Shown: positions 24,942 to 32,400 of the stretch, piece by piece
Layout: every line of letters starts with the position of its first letter
Numbering within the stretch: the stretch's first letter is position 1
Assembly (NCBI GenBank): GCA_017627275.1
Contig: JAGAHC010000041.1
Coordinates: 1-36,712, forward strand
Direction: 5' to 3'
DNA length: 36,712 nt
DNA from: Lachnospiraceae bacterium
GTDB lineage: Bacteria > Bacillota > Clostridia > Lachnospirales > Lachnospiraceae
The notes under the pieces: model-generated
Database searches by the model: none
The model's input: only the letters and a program-made list of their open reading frames with translations
Told to the model about the DNA's origin: nothing
Position numbers and translations under genes: made by a program

Positions 24942-24975
24942 AAGGAACCACTCTCCTCAGGGAGAGTGGTTCCTT
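24942..24975 (-). terminator. Perfect-palindrome terminator after the HPr-like gene
   Basis: GGAACCACTCTCC (24944-24956) and GGAGAGTGGTTCC (24961-24973) form a perfect 13-bp stem, extended by AA/TT, with loop TCAG. On the minus strand it is followed by TTTCTTTATT and lies 21 bp after the HPr-like stop. A closely similar element is at 32371-32400. Confidence 0.75.
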
Positions 24976-24995
24976 CTTCCGTACGTCCGTGTGTA

Positions 24996-25223
24996 TTAGA
25001 CGGCGCTCAGCATATACTCCACAAAGCGCATGGTATCGTCAGCGTTCTCCGCCTTTACTTCAACGGTGGCCTTCTCCGGGCGCATGGCGCGCAGAAGATT
25101 CACGGCGGCTTCGTTATTCACATCGACGATCTCTCTGTCGTTGAGTTTCAATGTGATCCCGCCGTTACAGCTCTCTACGATATCCATAAAGCGGTCCATA
25201 TCCTTGATGTTGTATAATTTCAT
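24996..25223 (-). CDS. HPr-like protein lacking the active-site histidine
   Basis: A 75-residue protein with the size and rough pattern of the phosphotransferase carrier HPr: ITLKLNDREIVDVNNEAAVNLL aligns by eye with the HPr core around Ser46, and TVEVKAENADDTMRFVEYML matches the C-terminal strand and helix. However the phosphorylated histidine loop (GLHARPA in HPr) is replaced by FMDIVESCNGG, with no histidine anywhere. It therefore cannot relay phosphate in the usual way and may be a regulatory relative, as Crh is in Bacillus, although the Ser46 region is also altered (NNEAAVNLL). GGAGG precedes the start. It is transcribed divergently from the AraC gene out of an overlapping promoter region. 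Confidence 0.7.
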   Translation of the reverse strand: MKLYNIKDMDRFMDIVESCNGGITLKLNDREIVDVNNEAAVNLLRAMRPEKATVEVKAENADDTMRFVEYMLSAV

Positions 25224-25302
25224 TCTTTTTCCTCCATAAATTGCCTTCTTGCGGCAATCCTTCCTTTCTTCTCTCTTTTGGTGCTATTATATGGTATAAA
25301 AT

Positions 25303-25331
25303 TTGCATCTGTTATGATATTATCCTATAAT
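25303..25331 (+). promoter_or_regulatory. Promoter candidate of the AraC regulator gene
   Basis: TTGCAT (25303-25308) and a perfect TATAAT (25326-25331) are 17 bp apart. Initiation near 25338 gives a leader of about 75 nt. It overlaps the oppositely directed promoter of the HPr-like gene. Confidence 0.6.
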
Positions 25332-25342
25332 TTCTATGACAA
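25314..25342 (-). promoter_or_regulatory. Promoter candidate of the HPr-like gene
   Basis: On the minus strand TTGTCA (25337-25342) and TATCAT (25314-25319) are 17 bp apart. It overlaps the AraC promoter almost fully, so the two cannot easily fire together. A short inverted repeat ATTGCC/GGCAAT lies in the leader just before the gene's GGAGG. Confidence 0.5.
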
Positions 25343-25370
25343 AATCTTCAAATACCAATAGAATGCGGAT

Positions 25371-25394
25371 TTTATCATATTATTTATCATATTT
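25371..25394. repeat. Direct repeat in front of the AraC gene, operator candidate
   Basis: TTTATCATATTA (25371-25382) is directly followed by TTTATCATATTT (25383-25394). AraC-family proteins usually bind direct repeats, and this pair lies in the AraC leader next to both divergent promoters, so self-regulation and control of the HPr-like gene are plausible. Confidence 0.45.
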
Positions 25395-25414
25395 TCGCAG
25401 AAAAGAGGACTGCC

Positions 25415-26323
25415 ATGATCCCGAAGAGTACATCCCTTCCCGGTGAACAGAATATGCTGGAGCGGAAGCGCCACGGTACGGCGCTTCTTCCGATCGCCAT
25501 CTATCAGCGGGACTTCCATTCGAACCCGGTTCCGCTGCACTGGCATCCGGAGCTGGAACTTGCCTTTGTCACGAAGGGCAGGATCTGCTACACCGTCGGC
25601 AGGCGGAAGTTCTTCCTGGAAGAGGGTGACGGCTTTTTCATCAACAGCGATATGCTGCATGCGGTCCCCCGGGACGAAGACTGTGCCGGCAGCATGTGCT
25701 CCGTCGTGTTTCATCAGCGTCTCATCGGCGGCAACATGGAAAGCATCTATTGGGTAAAGTATGTCACGCCACTCCTTGGCAGCAGCCTGAAATACCTGCA
25801 TCTGAAGGCGGGCAACGCCGCGCAGGCCCCGATCATTGAAGAGATCCGACGCCTGTGGGGTATTTGCTCCGAAAAACCCTACGGGTATGAATTCGAGGTC
25901 CGCAGCATCCTCTCCCGCATCGTGCTCTACCTCTGCGACCTTCAGGACACCGCGCCCACTCCCCTCTCTTCCGGGCTTGTCCGGGAGGAGAGCCGCATCA
26001 AGAAACTGCTGGATTACATCGACCGTCATATCGGGGAGGAGATCACGCTTGCCGATCTCTCCGCCCGCGTCTCGATCAGCGAAAGCGAATGCCTGCGCTC
26101 CTTTAAGGCAGCCACCGGAACGACGCCCATCCAGTACATCAAGCAGCTCCGCATCGAAAAGGCCGTAGAACTTTTGGAGTCGACCAATGAAAAGATCGTC
26201 GACATCGCGGTAGCCTGCGGCTTCCAGGATATGAGCTACTTTGCGAAGACTTTCCGGCAGATCAACGGCTGCACACCCCGCAAATACCGTGCCCTGTCCG
26301 GGAAGCAGAAAACTTCTTCCTGA
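25415..26323 (+). CDS. AraC family transcriptional regulator with N-terminal cupin domain
   Basis: A 302-residue regulator. Residues about 30-110 are an AraC-type cupin that binds a small ligand (HWHPELELAFVTKGRICYTV, FLEEGDGFFINSDMLHAV). Residues about 195-295 form two helix-turn-helix units (EEITLADLSARVSISESECLR and VDIAVACGFQDMSYFAKTFRQ, ending PRKYR). AGAGGAC precedes the ATG; an internal ATG at MLERKRHG is a weaker alternative. It is divergent from the HPr-like gene and lies 52 bp before the HD-GYP gene. Sugar-related ligands are common in this cupin class, but none can be assigned. Confidence 0.9.
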   Translation: MIPKSTSLPGEQNMLERKRHGTALLPIAIYQRDFHSNPVPLHWHPELELAFVTKGRICYTVGRRKFFLEEGDGFFINSDMLHAVPRDEDCAGSMCSVVFHQRLIGGNMESIYWVKYVTPLLGSSLKYLHLKAGNAAQAPIIEEIRRLWGICSEKPYGYEFEVRSILSRIVLYLCDLQDTAPTPLSSGLVREESRIKKLLDYIDRHIGEEITLADLSARVSISESECLRSFKAATGTTPIQYIKQLRIEKAVELLESTNEKIVDIAVACGFQDMSYFAKTFRQINGCTPRKYRALSGKQKTSS

Positions 26324-26375
26324 GCGGTTTTTCTTCATACAATCTTCATCTAAAATGTGCTAACATTACATAAAT

Positions 26376-28274
26376 ATGAATCATTATTCAGACATCGAGA
26401 TCCTGAAACAGTATATCGATCGCACCAAGGAGATCCTTGAACTGTCCTCTCCGCAACTCACGGGAGTCGAAAACGGGGAAGAATATCGGCGCCTGCTCCT
26501 TCGCTCCTTTACAAAGATCGGAGAGCTCGCCAAGGAGAATAACCGTATCCTCAACAAGCATTTTTATCCGCTGATTCAATCCACTTCCAGGCTGACAAGC
26601 GAAGACATTCTGACCATGCGGGATTTTACCTCCTCTCTCATGGATGCCACCAGCATGGAGAACATCGACCTGCCGCTTATTTATATGCAAACCGAGCGCA
26701 TGCTCAGAGAAGCAAACGCCCGGGGAGATCTGCGCGATATCATCCTCGCGCTCGACAGCATGGTCATCGCTTCCTACATGATGTTCAACCTGACCTACCG
26801 TCTGTATCCGGAGTTTTCCTACTGCTTTAACTACAGGGACAGCGGATTCGATGCCGCGATGAAACTGCTGGAATACCTTCCGCCCGAGAAGTTTGTGCTT
26901 CTCCCGGACGATGAATGCAAGGAGCTGGTCCTCATCAACTCCCGGTATGTCCGCTGCATGTTCGAATGGGAGAATAAAGAAGACCGTTCCTACTGGAACG
27001 AAAACGATCTGAAACTCATGCGGCGTGCCTTATCGCTCGCCGACGATCCGTTTTACAGAAACGAAATGCCAAACTACAGCTGGGACGTCCATGTATTCCG
27101 CACGCTCCAATATCTTGCGGACTTTACAGAAGATCATAATAAACACGGTTTCAACCGGGAACAGCTGGAAGAGATCTACAGCTACACCAAAGAAATGGTC
27201 TCATTTTTACAGGGCCATGAAGAGCTGGCAAAAGGCTGCCCGCAGGTGGAACAGGAACTGTATCTCCTGCGCAACAGTTACCTCGCCGGTCATAAATCGA
27301 AGGAAGTGTACAAGCACGAACTGTGTGATCTCATGTCCTTAAAGGATCCCACCGACATCACCGCCCGCGGAATGTTTATCAACTTTACCATTCCCTACGA
27401 ATACATCCTGACACTCGACAAGGATCATCTGTCCGCGGAAGAAGCAGAAATGCTCCGCACGATCTACAAGGACATCGCCCGCTACGCCTACCGGCTGCCG
27501 AAGACCGGCGTCCTCTCCTTTATGCTGACCTTCCTTTCCGATGTGCTGCGGCATTTCATCGAAGTGCCGGGCGGCATGGACTTTGAGACCCTGTGCCTCG
27601 ATCTCATCGCCGTCATGCATCCGCCCTCTTATGTGCACACCCTGAGCGTTTCCAACTTCTGCAGTTTCCTCACGACGCGGCTCCTGGAAAAAGATCCGGA
27701 GAAGTTTGTCGGGATCCTTGATACGAAAAGCGTCGAGGATGTTCTGCAGAAAAAGCAGGAGATCGTGCAGTTTTCCTATCACGGGGCACTCCTGCATGAC
27801 ATCGGAAAACTCTTCATCGTGGAGACGATCATTACCTACGGCAGAGATCTGCCCGAAGAGGAATTCGAACTGATCCGGACGCACCCGGAAATCGGCGCAT
27901 CCCTTCTGAACCAGTTCCCGGATACCGCGCCGTACGCGGAGTTTGCCCGCGGCCATCACAAGTGGTTTGACAACAGCGCCGGATATCCGAATGGCTTTGA
28001 TATGCTTCACGCGAAGAACCGTACGCTCGTCTCCATCCTGACCGTCGCCGACTGTCTGGATGCCGCAACGGACGCGGTCGGGCGCAGTTACAAAGACGGG
28101 AAGTCCCTGGACGATGTTATCGCCGAATTAAAAGAGGCGAGCGGCACCCGCTACGCCCCTTATCTGACTTCGATTTTGAATGACGACGATGTTTATCCCG
28201 GACTGCAAAAGCTTCTGCAGGAAGGAAGGGACGGAAACTATCGCAAGGCATTCTCCGTGCTGAAAGAACTCTGA
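26376..28274 (+). CDS. HD-GYP-like phosphodiesterase with long uncharacterised N-terminal region (paralogue 1)
   Basis: A 632-residue protein. The C-terminal part is an HD-GYP-like domain, the class that hydrolyses cyclic di-GMP: HDIGK at 474-478, RTHPEIGASLL, GHHKWFDNSAGYP with the GYP-type triad at 536-538, and VADCLDAATDAVGRSYKDG. The classical HHE is HHK. The first roughly 430 residues match no family I recognise; they are shared with the gene at 30236-32137 (ILELSSPQ, SFTKIGELAKENN, ENIDLP, LVLINSRYV, DDPFYRNE, FRTLQYLADFTE, LSFMLTFLSDVL, AAMHPPSYVHTLSV) and probably form a helical sensor. No Shine-Dalgarno sequence is seen; a TAACAT box preceded by TG lies only 10 bp before the ATG. Its stop and that of the convergent aldo/keto reductase gene are one base apart. 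Confidence 0.85.
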   Translation: MNHYSDIEILKQYIDRTKEILELSSPQLTGVENGEEYRRLLLRSFTKIGELAKENNRILNKHFYPLIQSTSRLTSEDILTMRDFTSSLMDATSMENIDLPLIYMQTERMLREANARGDLRDIILALDSMVIASYMMFNLTYRLYPEFSYCFNYRDSGFDAAMKLLEYLPPEKFVLLPDDECKELVLINSRYVRCMFEWENKEDRSYWNENDLKLMRRALSLADDPFYRNEMPNYSWDVHVFRTLQYLADFTEDHNKHGFNREQLEEIYSYTKEMVSFLQGHEELAKGCPQVEQELYLLRNSYLAGHKSKEVYKHELCDLMSLKDPTDITARGMFINFTIPYEYILTLDKDHLSAEEAEMLRTIYKDIARYAYRLPKTGVLSFMLTFLSDVLRHFIEVPGGMDFETLCLDLIAVMHPPSYVHTLSVSNFCSFLTTRLLEKDPEKFVGILDTKSVEDVLQKKQEIVQFSYHGALLHDIGKLFIVETIITYGRDLPEEEFELIRTHPEIGASLLNQFPDTAPYAEFARGHHKWFDNSAGYPNGFDMLHAKNRTLVSILTVADCLDAATDAVGRSYKDGKSLDDVIAELKEASGTRYAPYLTSILNDDDVYPGLQKLLQEGRDGNYRKAFSVLKEL

Positions 28275-28275
28275 T

Positions 28276-29130
28276 TTATTCCTCGATCATTTCTATGGTC
28301 TTTTCCGGCGTCTCCGCAAGGCCGACTGCCGGCGCATCCTTGTCAAGCGCGGCAAGTTTTTCCATTTCGTCCGACGTGAGTTCAAAATCGAACAGGTCTA
28401 TGTTCTCCCGCACACGTTCCTCGTGGGACGACTTCGGAATGATAATGACATCGCTTTGAAGGAGGAACCGCAGAAGTACCTGCGGCACGCTTTTGTTATA
28501 CTTTTCGGCAATGGCTTTGACCACGGGTTCTTCAAACATCTCCTTCATGGTCGCCTTGCCCAGCGGCCGGTAGGCCTCATGCGCGACATCGTACCGGTTC
28601 ATCCACTCCTTCGCCTTCTTCTGCTGGCAATACAGATGGGTCTCGATCTGGTTCAGCGCCGGCTTCGTATCGTTAAAGCGGATCAGGTCGATCAGTCTGT
28701 CCGGTTCCATGTTGGAAACGCCGATGACGCGGATCTTTCCCGCCGCATAGTATTCTTCCAGCACGCGCCATGCCGCGTAGACGTTTCCGTACGGCCAGTG
28801 CAAAAGGACCATGTCCAGATAATCCATTTTCAGATCGAGCAGTGCCTTGTCGATACTCTTCCTGCAGGCCTCCGTTTCAAAGTCCGTGAACCACACCTTG
28901 GTGGTCAGAAAGATCTCTTCTCTCTTTGCGTATCCTCTGCTGATGGCTTCCCGGATCCCCTCGCCGACAGGCACATGGTTGTCGTACATATGCGCCGTAT
29001 CGATCAGGCGGTAGCCGTCGCGGATGGCGCCGCAGATGACATCCCTGCACGCCCCCGGATCCGTCATCATGTAGGATCCGTATCCGACCATCGGGATCTC
29101 GACGCCGTTGTTCAATGTCTTATAGATCAT
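28276..29130 (-). CDS. Aldo/keto reductase
   Basis: A 284-residue NADPH-dependent (alpha/beta)8 oxidoreductase of the AKR5-like group. The catalytic tetrad is complete: Asp and Tyr in LIDTAHMYDN, Lys in FLTTKVWF, His in VLLHWPYG. The NADPH-binding end is IIIPKSSHEERVREN. These enzymes reduce aldehydes or ketones, e.g. methylglyoxal or 2,5-diketogluconate; the substrate cannot be told. GAAGGAGG lies before the start. The phosphate acetyl/butyryl-transferase gene is upstream on the same strand (123 bp) and may be cotranscribed. Confidence 0.92.
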   Translation of the reverse strand: MIYKTLNNGVEIPMVGYGSYMMTDPGACRDVICGAIRDGYRLIDTAHMYDNHVPVGEGIREAISRGYAKREEIFLTTKVWFTDFETEACRKSIDKALLDLKMDYLDMVLLHWPYGNVYAAWRVLEEYYAAGKIRVIGVSNMEPDRLIDLIRFNDTKPALNQIETHLYCQQKKAKEWMNRYDVAHEAYRPLGKATMKEMFEEPVVKAIAEKYNKSVPQVLLRFLLQSDVIIIPKSSHEERVRENIDLFDFELTSDEMEKLAALDKDAPAVGLAETPEKTIEMIEE

Positions 29131-29148
29131 CGTTTGTCCTCCTTCGAA

Positions 29149-29235
29149 TCAGGAGATCGTCCTTGGCCGGCATCCGCCACCCCGTTTCTCCGCAGACAAA
29201 GGTGGGTAGCCCCAGATGATACAGCCGTCTTCCAT
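29149..29235 (-). CDS. Possible 28-residue peptide between ptb and the aldo/keto reductase
   Basis: An ATG at 29233-29235 follows CGGAGG with a 9-bp spacing and opens a 28-codon frame, MEDGCIIWGYPPLSAEK and an arginine/glycine-rich end. A different frame of the same stretch, without its own start, reads INYGRRLYHLGLPTFVCGET and continues to a TAA at 29120-29122, which looks more protein-like and may be the tail of a lost gene. Which of the two is meaningful cannot be decided here. Confidence 0.25.
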   Translation of the reverse strand: MEDGCIIWGYPPLSAEKRGGGCRPRTIS

Positions 29236-29252
29236 AATTAATAGCCTCCGTA

Positions 29253-30185
29253 TTACGCGAAGTAACCCTCATTCTTCATGGCCGCACAGGCTGCCAGTGA
29301 CAGATAGGCCTGTTCTTTGCTGTCGCTTCTGGAGGTGATGGCGATCGGGATCTTGGCTCCCATGAGCATGCCGCAGCCAAACGCGCCGGCATTGCGTTCC
29401 AGAACCTTGACCATGAGGTTGCCGGTCATCAGGTTCGGCACCACAATGCCGTCAAAGTCGCCGCAGTATTCGCAATCATAATTCTTCAGCCGTGCCGCCT
29501 CAGCGCTGACGATCAGGTCGTAAGCGATGGGGCCGACCAGGTTGCAGTTTGCGATCGGATTCTCATTATGTTCTTTGACGATGGTCTGCGCTTCCACCGA
29601 TTCACGGATGTGGAAGCTCGGCTTGTCGACCATCGAAAGCAGGGCGATGTTGGGCTTTTCGATCCCGAAGATCTGCAGTGCCTTTGCCATGTTGGCAACG
29701 ACCTTTTTCCGCTCCTGCTGAGACGGCTGGATAAGCAGTGTCACATCTGACACGGCAAGGAGTTTCGGATAATCCGGCACCTTCAGCACGACGACGTGCG
29801 TCAGCAGCGCCTTTTCCTCGACCAGGTGATTCGCTTTATTGAGTACAGGAAGAAGGAAGTCTCTGGTCTGCGTATTGCCGCGCATCAGGCAGTCCGCGCT
29901 GCCGGCATTGATCATTTCAATGGCGTACTGGACGGCGTTGGTGTCATTGGAGACCGGCTGTAAGTCAAACTGCTTGTCCCCGAATCCCAGCTTGTCGAGC
30001 ACCTCCTGGATCTTTTTGTAATTGCCGATCAGAATCGGATCGACGAACCCGTCCGCCTGCGCTTCAAAAACGCCCTGTAAGATGTTCTCGGAATTGGCGC
30101 CGGCCACTGCCACGCGCATCGGTTTTCCGTTTTTCTTAGCCTTCTCGATGATGCCTTCGAATTCCGCCATATGTGTCGTTCCCAT
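29253..30185 (-). CDS. ptb: Phosphate butyryltransferase / phosphate acetyltransferase family protein
   Basis: A 310-residue member of the PTA/PTB family, which exchanges CoA and phosphate on short acyl groups. Landmarks are VAVAGANSENILQGVFEAQ, ADCLMRGNTQTRDFLLPVLN, TLLIQPSQQERKKVVANM, FHIRESVEAQTIVKEH and DGIVVPNLMTGNLMVKVLE. The short length and lack of extra domains fit phosphate butyryltransferase better than long Pta, but acyl specificity cannot be set. A buk (butyrate kinase) partner is absent. AGGAGGGAAG precedes the ATG; TATAAT at 30224-30229 is a -10 candidate inside the end of the HD-GYP gene upstream. The CoA-transferase-like gene at 4430-5749 belongs to the same metabolic theme. 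Confidence 0.85.
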   Translation of the reverse strand: MGTTHMAEFEGIIEKAKKNGKPMRVAVAGANSENILQGVFEAQADGFVDPILIGNYKKIQEVLDKLGFGDKQFDLQPVSNDTNAVQYAIEMINAGSADCLMRGNTQTRDFLLPVLNKANHLVEEKALLTHVVVLKVPDYPKLLAVSDVTLLIQPSQQERKKVVANMAKALQIFGIEKPNIALLSMVDKPSFHIRESVEAQTIVKEHNENPIANCNLVGPIAYDLIVSAEAARLKNYDCEYCGDFDGIVVPNLMTGNLMVKVLERNAGAFGCGMLMGAKIPIAITSRSDSKEQAYLSLAACAAMKNEGYFA

Positions 30186-30223
30186 GTTTCTTCCCTCCTG
30201 TATAAAAATCGTGTTTCGCCGCT

Positions 30224-30229
30224 ATTATA
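30224..30229 (-). promoter_or_regulatory. -10 element candidate for the ptb gene
   Basis: On the minus strand TATAAT lies about 40 bp before the ptb start, in the last bases before the stop of the HD-GYP gene. No good -35 is seen. Confidence 0.35.
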
Positions 30230-30235
30230 TCACAG

Positions 30236-32137
30236 CTATTCTCTTCTTTCCTCGTGCGACAGGAACTCATAGGCCCTGCGGTAGTTCTCGTCCCTGCCGT
30301 CCGTGAGGATCTTTGTGATGTCCCGGTAGACCTCCGGTTTTTCAAGCAGTTCCACCAGATACGGCGCGTAGCGCGTACCTGCCGAAAGGCTGACCTCCCG
30401 CAGAAAGTCATCGAGCATGATGCCGTTCTTATAGCTGCGGCCGACCGTGTCGGTCGACGCATCAAGGCAGTCCGCGCAGGCTACGATGTCAATGATCGTT
30501 TTTTCAGGTGCCGTCATGCCGGACGGTTCGGTCGGATACCCTGCCGTTCCGTCATACCATTGATGATGCAAAAGCGCGACATTCGCGTAGGGCGCTGTGC
30601 TCTCATACGAGGACAGGACATAGGCCCCGATCGACGGATGCGCGCGGATCAAGTCGAATTCCTCCGAGAACAGATTTCGTCCGTAGTTGAGGATCGTCTC
30701 CATGACAAAAAGTTTGCCCACATCATGGCAAAGCGCCGCGTGATAGGCAAAATCAACGATCCTTTCTTCCGCAGCAAGGACTTCCGCAACATTCAGGCAG
30801 TCAAGCACGCCGATAAATTCCATAGGTCTTGTCTGAATCAGATGCCTGGTAATGCAGCGGGTAAACTCCGCGACGCTTAAGGAATGCACGTAGGTCGGCG
30901 GGTGCATCGCCGCCATAAGGAGGAGACAGACCTCTTCAAACTCCGGGGCGCCCGGTACCTCCACATACGATTTTAAGAAGTCCGAAAGGAAGGTCAGCAT
31001 GAAAGAGAACGACCCCTTCTTCGGCATCCGGTGAACATACCAAATCAATTTCCGGTAGAACTCGTTCAGGTTGCTGGCGTCTTCCGGTGTAATGTTATTT
31101 TTATCCACCGCGAACAGATACTCGCTGAGCGCAAGCGTCTGGAGCATGTTGCCGTGCAGTGTAAATACAGTATCGTCACCTTCACGGATCAGGTCACCGA
31201 TCCGATTTCTGTATTCTTCGGCAGAGATCCTGTCCGTCAGCCTCGAAATGCGCAGTCTGTAGAGTTCGATCAGATTCCGCGGGCAGTACTTTTCGTAGAC
31301 TGCCTCGTTGGATTTCCACAGCGCGACCAGTTCCATCGTCTCCTCATAGACCCCCTCCAGCTCCGTTTTTGAAAGTCCGCGCACGTTGTAAAGCTCGGTA
31401 AAATTCGTGATGTACTGGAGCGTTCGAAAACGGTGATACTCCCAGTCATAGTCCGGCGCCGCCTCCCGGTAGAACGGATCGTTTCCGAGCTCGAGCGCGC
31501 GATGCATCTGCGCCAGATCATGCTCGTTCGTCTCCGCGCAGTAATGATCGCTCCGGTCATAGAGCGCGCTGATATAGCGGGAATTGATCAGGACAAGATG
31601 TCTGGAGTTTTTGTCCTTGAGTTTCGCGAACCTGTCCTGCTCCAGATAGGTAAGGAGCTGTTCCGCGGCTTTGAGCCCCTCATCGCGGTAACGGTAGCAG
31701 ATGCCGTAAACGGGCACGAGCCGCTGCGTCATATGGAGCATCGCGAATGATGCTTCCACCATAGAGTCCAGAGCGCAGACCTTTACGTCGTCATCATCCT
31801 GCAAAAGCGCGTCGTCCAGCAGCCGCTTTGTCTGCCGATAACGCATCGGAAGGTCGATATTCTCCGCCTGATAGGCATCCAGAAGAGAATGAGAAAACGC
31901 GTCGAGCGCTTCTTTGTCTTCGTTCGCCAGCGGATCCTGCGAATGCATAAGCGGCAGCCAATGCGTGCGGAGGATCTCATTGTTCTCCTGTCCGATTCTT
32001 CCGATCTTCGTAAAATTGCGCAGCAAAGCCAGCCGGTATTCCTCCGCGTCCTGCATGTCCTGCACCTGCGGAGAGGACAGCTCCCGGATGTCCAGTGTCT
32101 GGTCGATATAGAGTTGTAAGGATTCGTTTCTGTCCAT
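30236..32137 (-). CDS. HD-GYP-like phosphodiesterase with long uncharacterised N-terminal region (paralogue 2)
   Basis: A 633-residue paralogue of the protein at 26376-28274, aligned from end to end. The HD-GYP part has HDVGK at 471-475, RAHPSIGAYVL, LHHQWYDGTAGYP and CADCLDASTDTVGRSYKNG, so metal-binding residues seem retained, with HHQ in place of HHE. It should hydrolyse cyclic di-GMP or a related nucleotide. The shared N-terminal 430 residues have no recognised domain; conserved blocks are IRELSSPQV, NFTKIGRIGQENNEIL, AENIDLPMRYRQTKRLL and LVLINSRYISALYD. There is no membrane span or signal peptide. The ATG lacks a Shine-Dalgarno sequence and follows a TATAAT by only 12 bp, so the mRNA may be almost leaderless. 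The ptb gene lies 51 bp downstream. Confidence 0.87.
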   Translation of the reverse strand: MDRNESLQLYIDQTLDIRELSSPQVQDMQDAEEYRLALLRNFTKIGRIGQENNEILRTHWLPLMHSQDPLANEDKEALDAFSHSLLDAYQAENIDLPMRYRQTKRLLDDALLQDDDDVKVCALDSMVEASFAMLHMTQRLVPVYGICYRYRDEGLKAAEQLLTYLEQDRFAKLKDKNSRHLVLINSRYISALYDRSDHYCAETNEHDLAQMHRALELGNDPFYREAAPDYDWEYHRFRTLQYITNFTELYNVRGLSKTELEGVYEETMELVALWKSNEAVYEKYCPRNLIELYRLRISRLTDRISAEEYRNRIGDLIREGDDTVFTLHGNMLQTLALSEYLFAVDKNNITPEDASNLNEFYRKLIWYVHRMPKKGSFSFMLTFLSDFLKSYVEVPGAPEFEEVCLLLMAAMHPPTYVHSLSVAEFTRCITRHLIQTRPMEFIGVLDCLNVAEVLAAEERIVDFAYHAALCHDVGKLFVMETILNYGRNLFSEEFDLIRAHPSIGAYVLSSYESTAPYANVALLHHQWYDGTAGYPTEPSGMTAPEKTIIDIVACADCLDASTDTVGRSYKNGIMLDDFLREVSLSAGTRYAPYLVELLEKPEVYRDITKILTDGRDENYRRAYEFLSHEERRE

Positions 32138-32149
32138 AGGCCGTTCTCT

Positions 32150-32155
32150 ATTATA
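32150..32155 (-). promoter_or_regulatory. -10 element directly before HD-GYP paralogue 2
   Basis: TATAAT on the minus strand ends 12 bp before the ATG, so transcription would start about six bases before the start codon. It overlaps the stop codon of the decayed regulator fragment. Confidence 0.5.
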
Positions 32156-32397
32156 ACCCAGATTCGTCGGACATTCTTCCCAATCCGAACTTTTTCATAC
32201 GGTACTGCAGGCTCTGCCGCATCAGCCCCAGTTCTTTCGCCGTATTCCGGTGAAGTTCCCTGTCGACGTGTTCCTGATCCAGGTCAAAGACGACAGCGCC
32301 GATGACTTCGTTGTCGCGGAAGACGGGAAACGCATTGTTCAAGGGTATCGTACTGCTGGCGTAATAAAAAGGGACCAGTTTCCTCAGGGATAGTGGT
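32151..32397 (-). pseudogene. Remnant of a sigma-54-type (RocR-like) activator
   Basis: An open stretch of about 80 codons has no good start. It contains FYYASSTIPLNNAFPVF and RDNEVIGAVVFDLD, the end of a PAS-type sensor domain as in RocR-like activators, and shortly after that AKELGLMRQSLQYRMKKFGL, the C-terminal Fis-type DNA-binding helices of the same proteins. The central sigma-54-interacting AAA+ domain of about 240 residues is missing, so an internal deletion has joined the two ends. The frame is in phase with the stop codon of the HD hydrolase gene upstream. Promoters of the -24/-12 type that it may have served were not found nearby. Confidence 0.7.
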
Positions 32398-32400
32398 TCC
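32371..32400 (-). terminator. Terminator after the HD hydrolase gene, relative of the 24942 hairpin
   Basis: On the minus strand GGAACCACTATCC, loop CTGA, GGAAACTGGTCCC and then TTTTTATT follow the stop codon directly. The stem has two mismatches and one G-U pair. The sequence is about 25/30 identical to the perfect hairpin at 24944-24973. Confidence 0.7.

Noticed and set aside
25334-26338. 334-codon minus-strand frame opposite the AraC gene
   Set aside because: Antisense of a well-supported AraC regulator; the start lies in its terminal region without a ribosome binding site.
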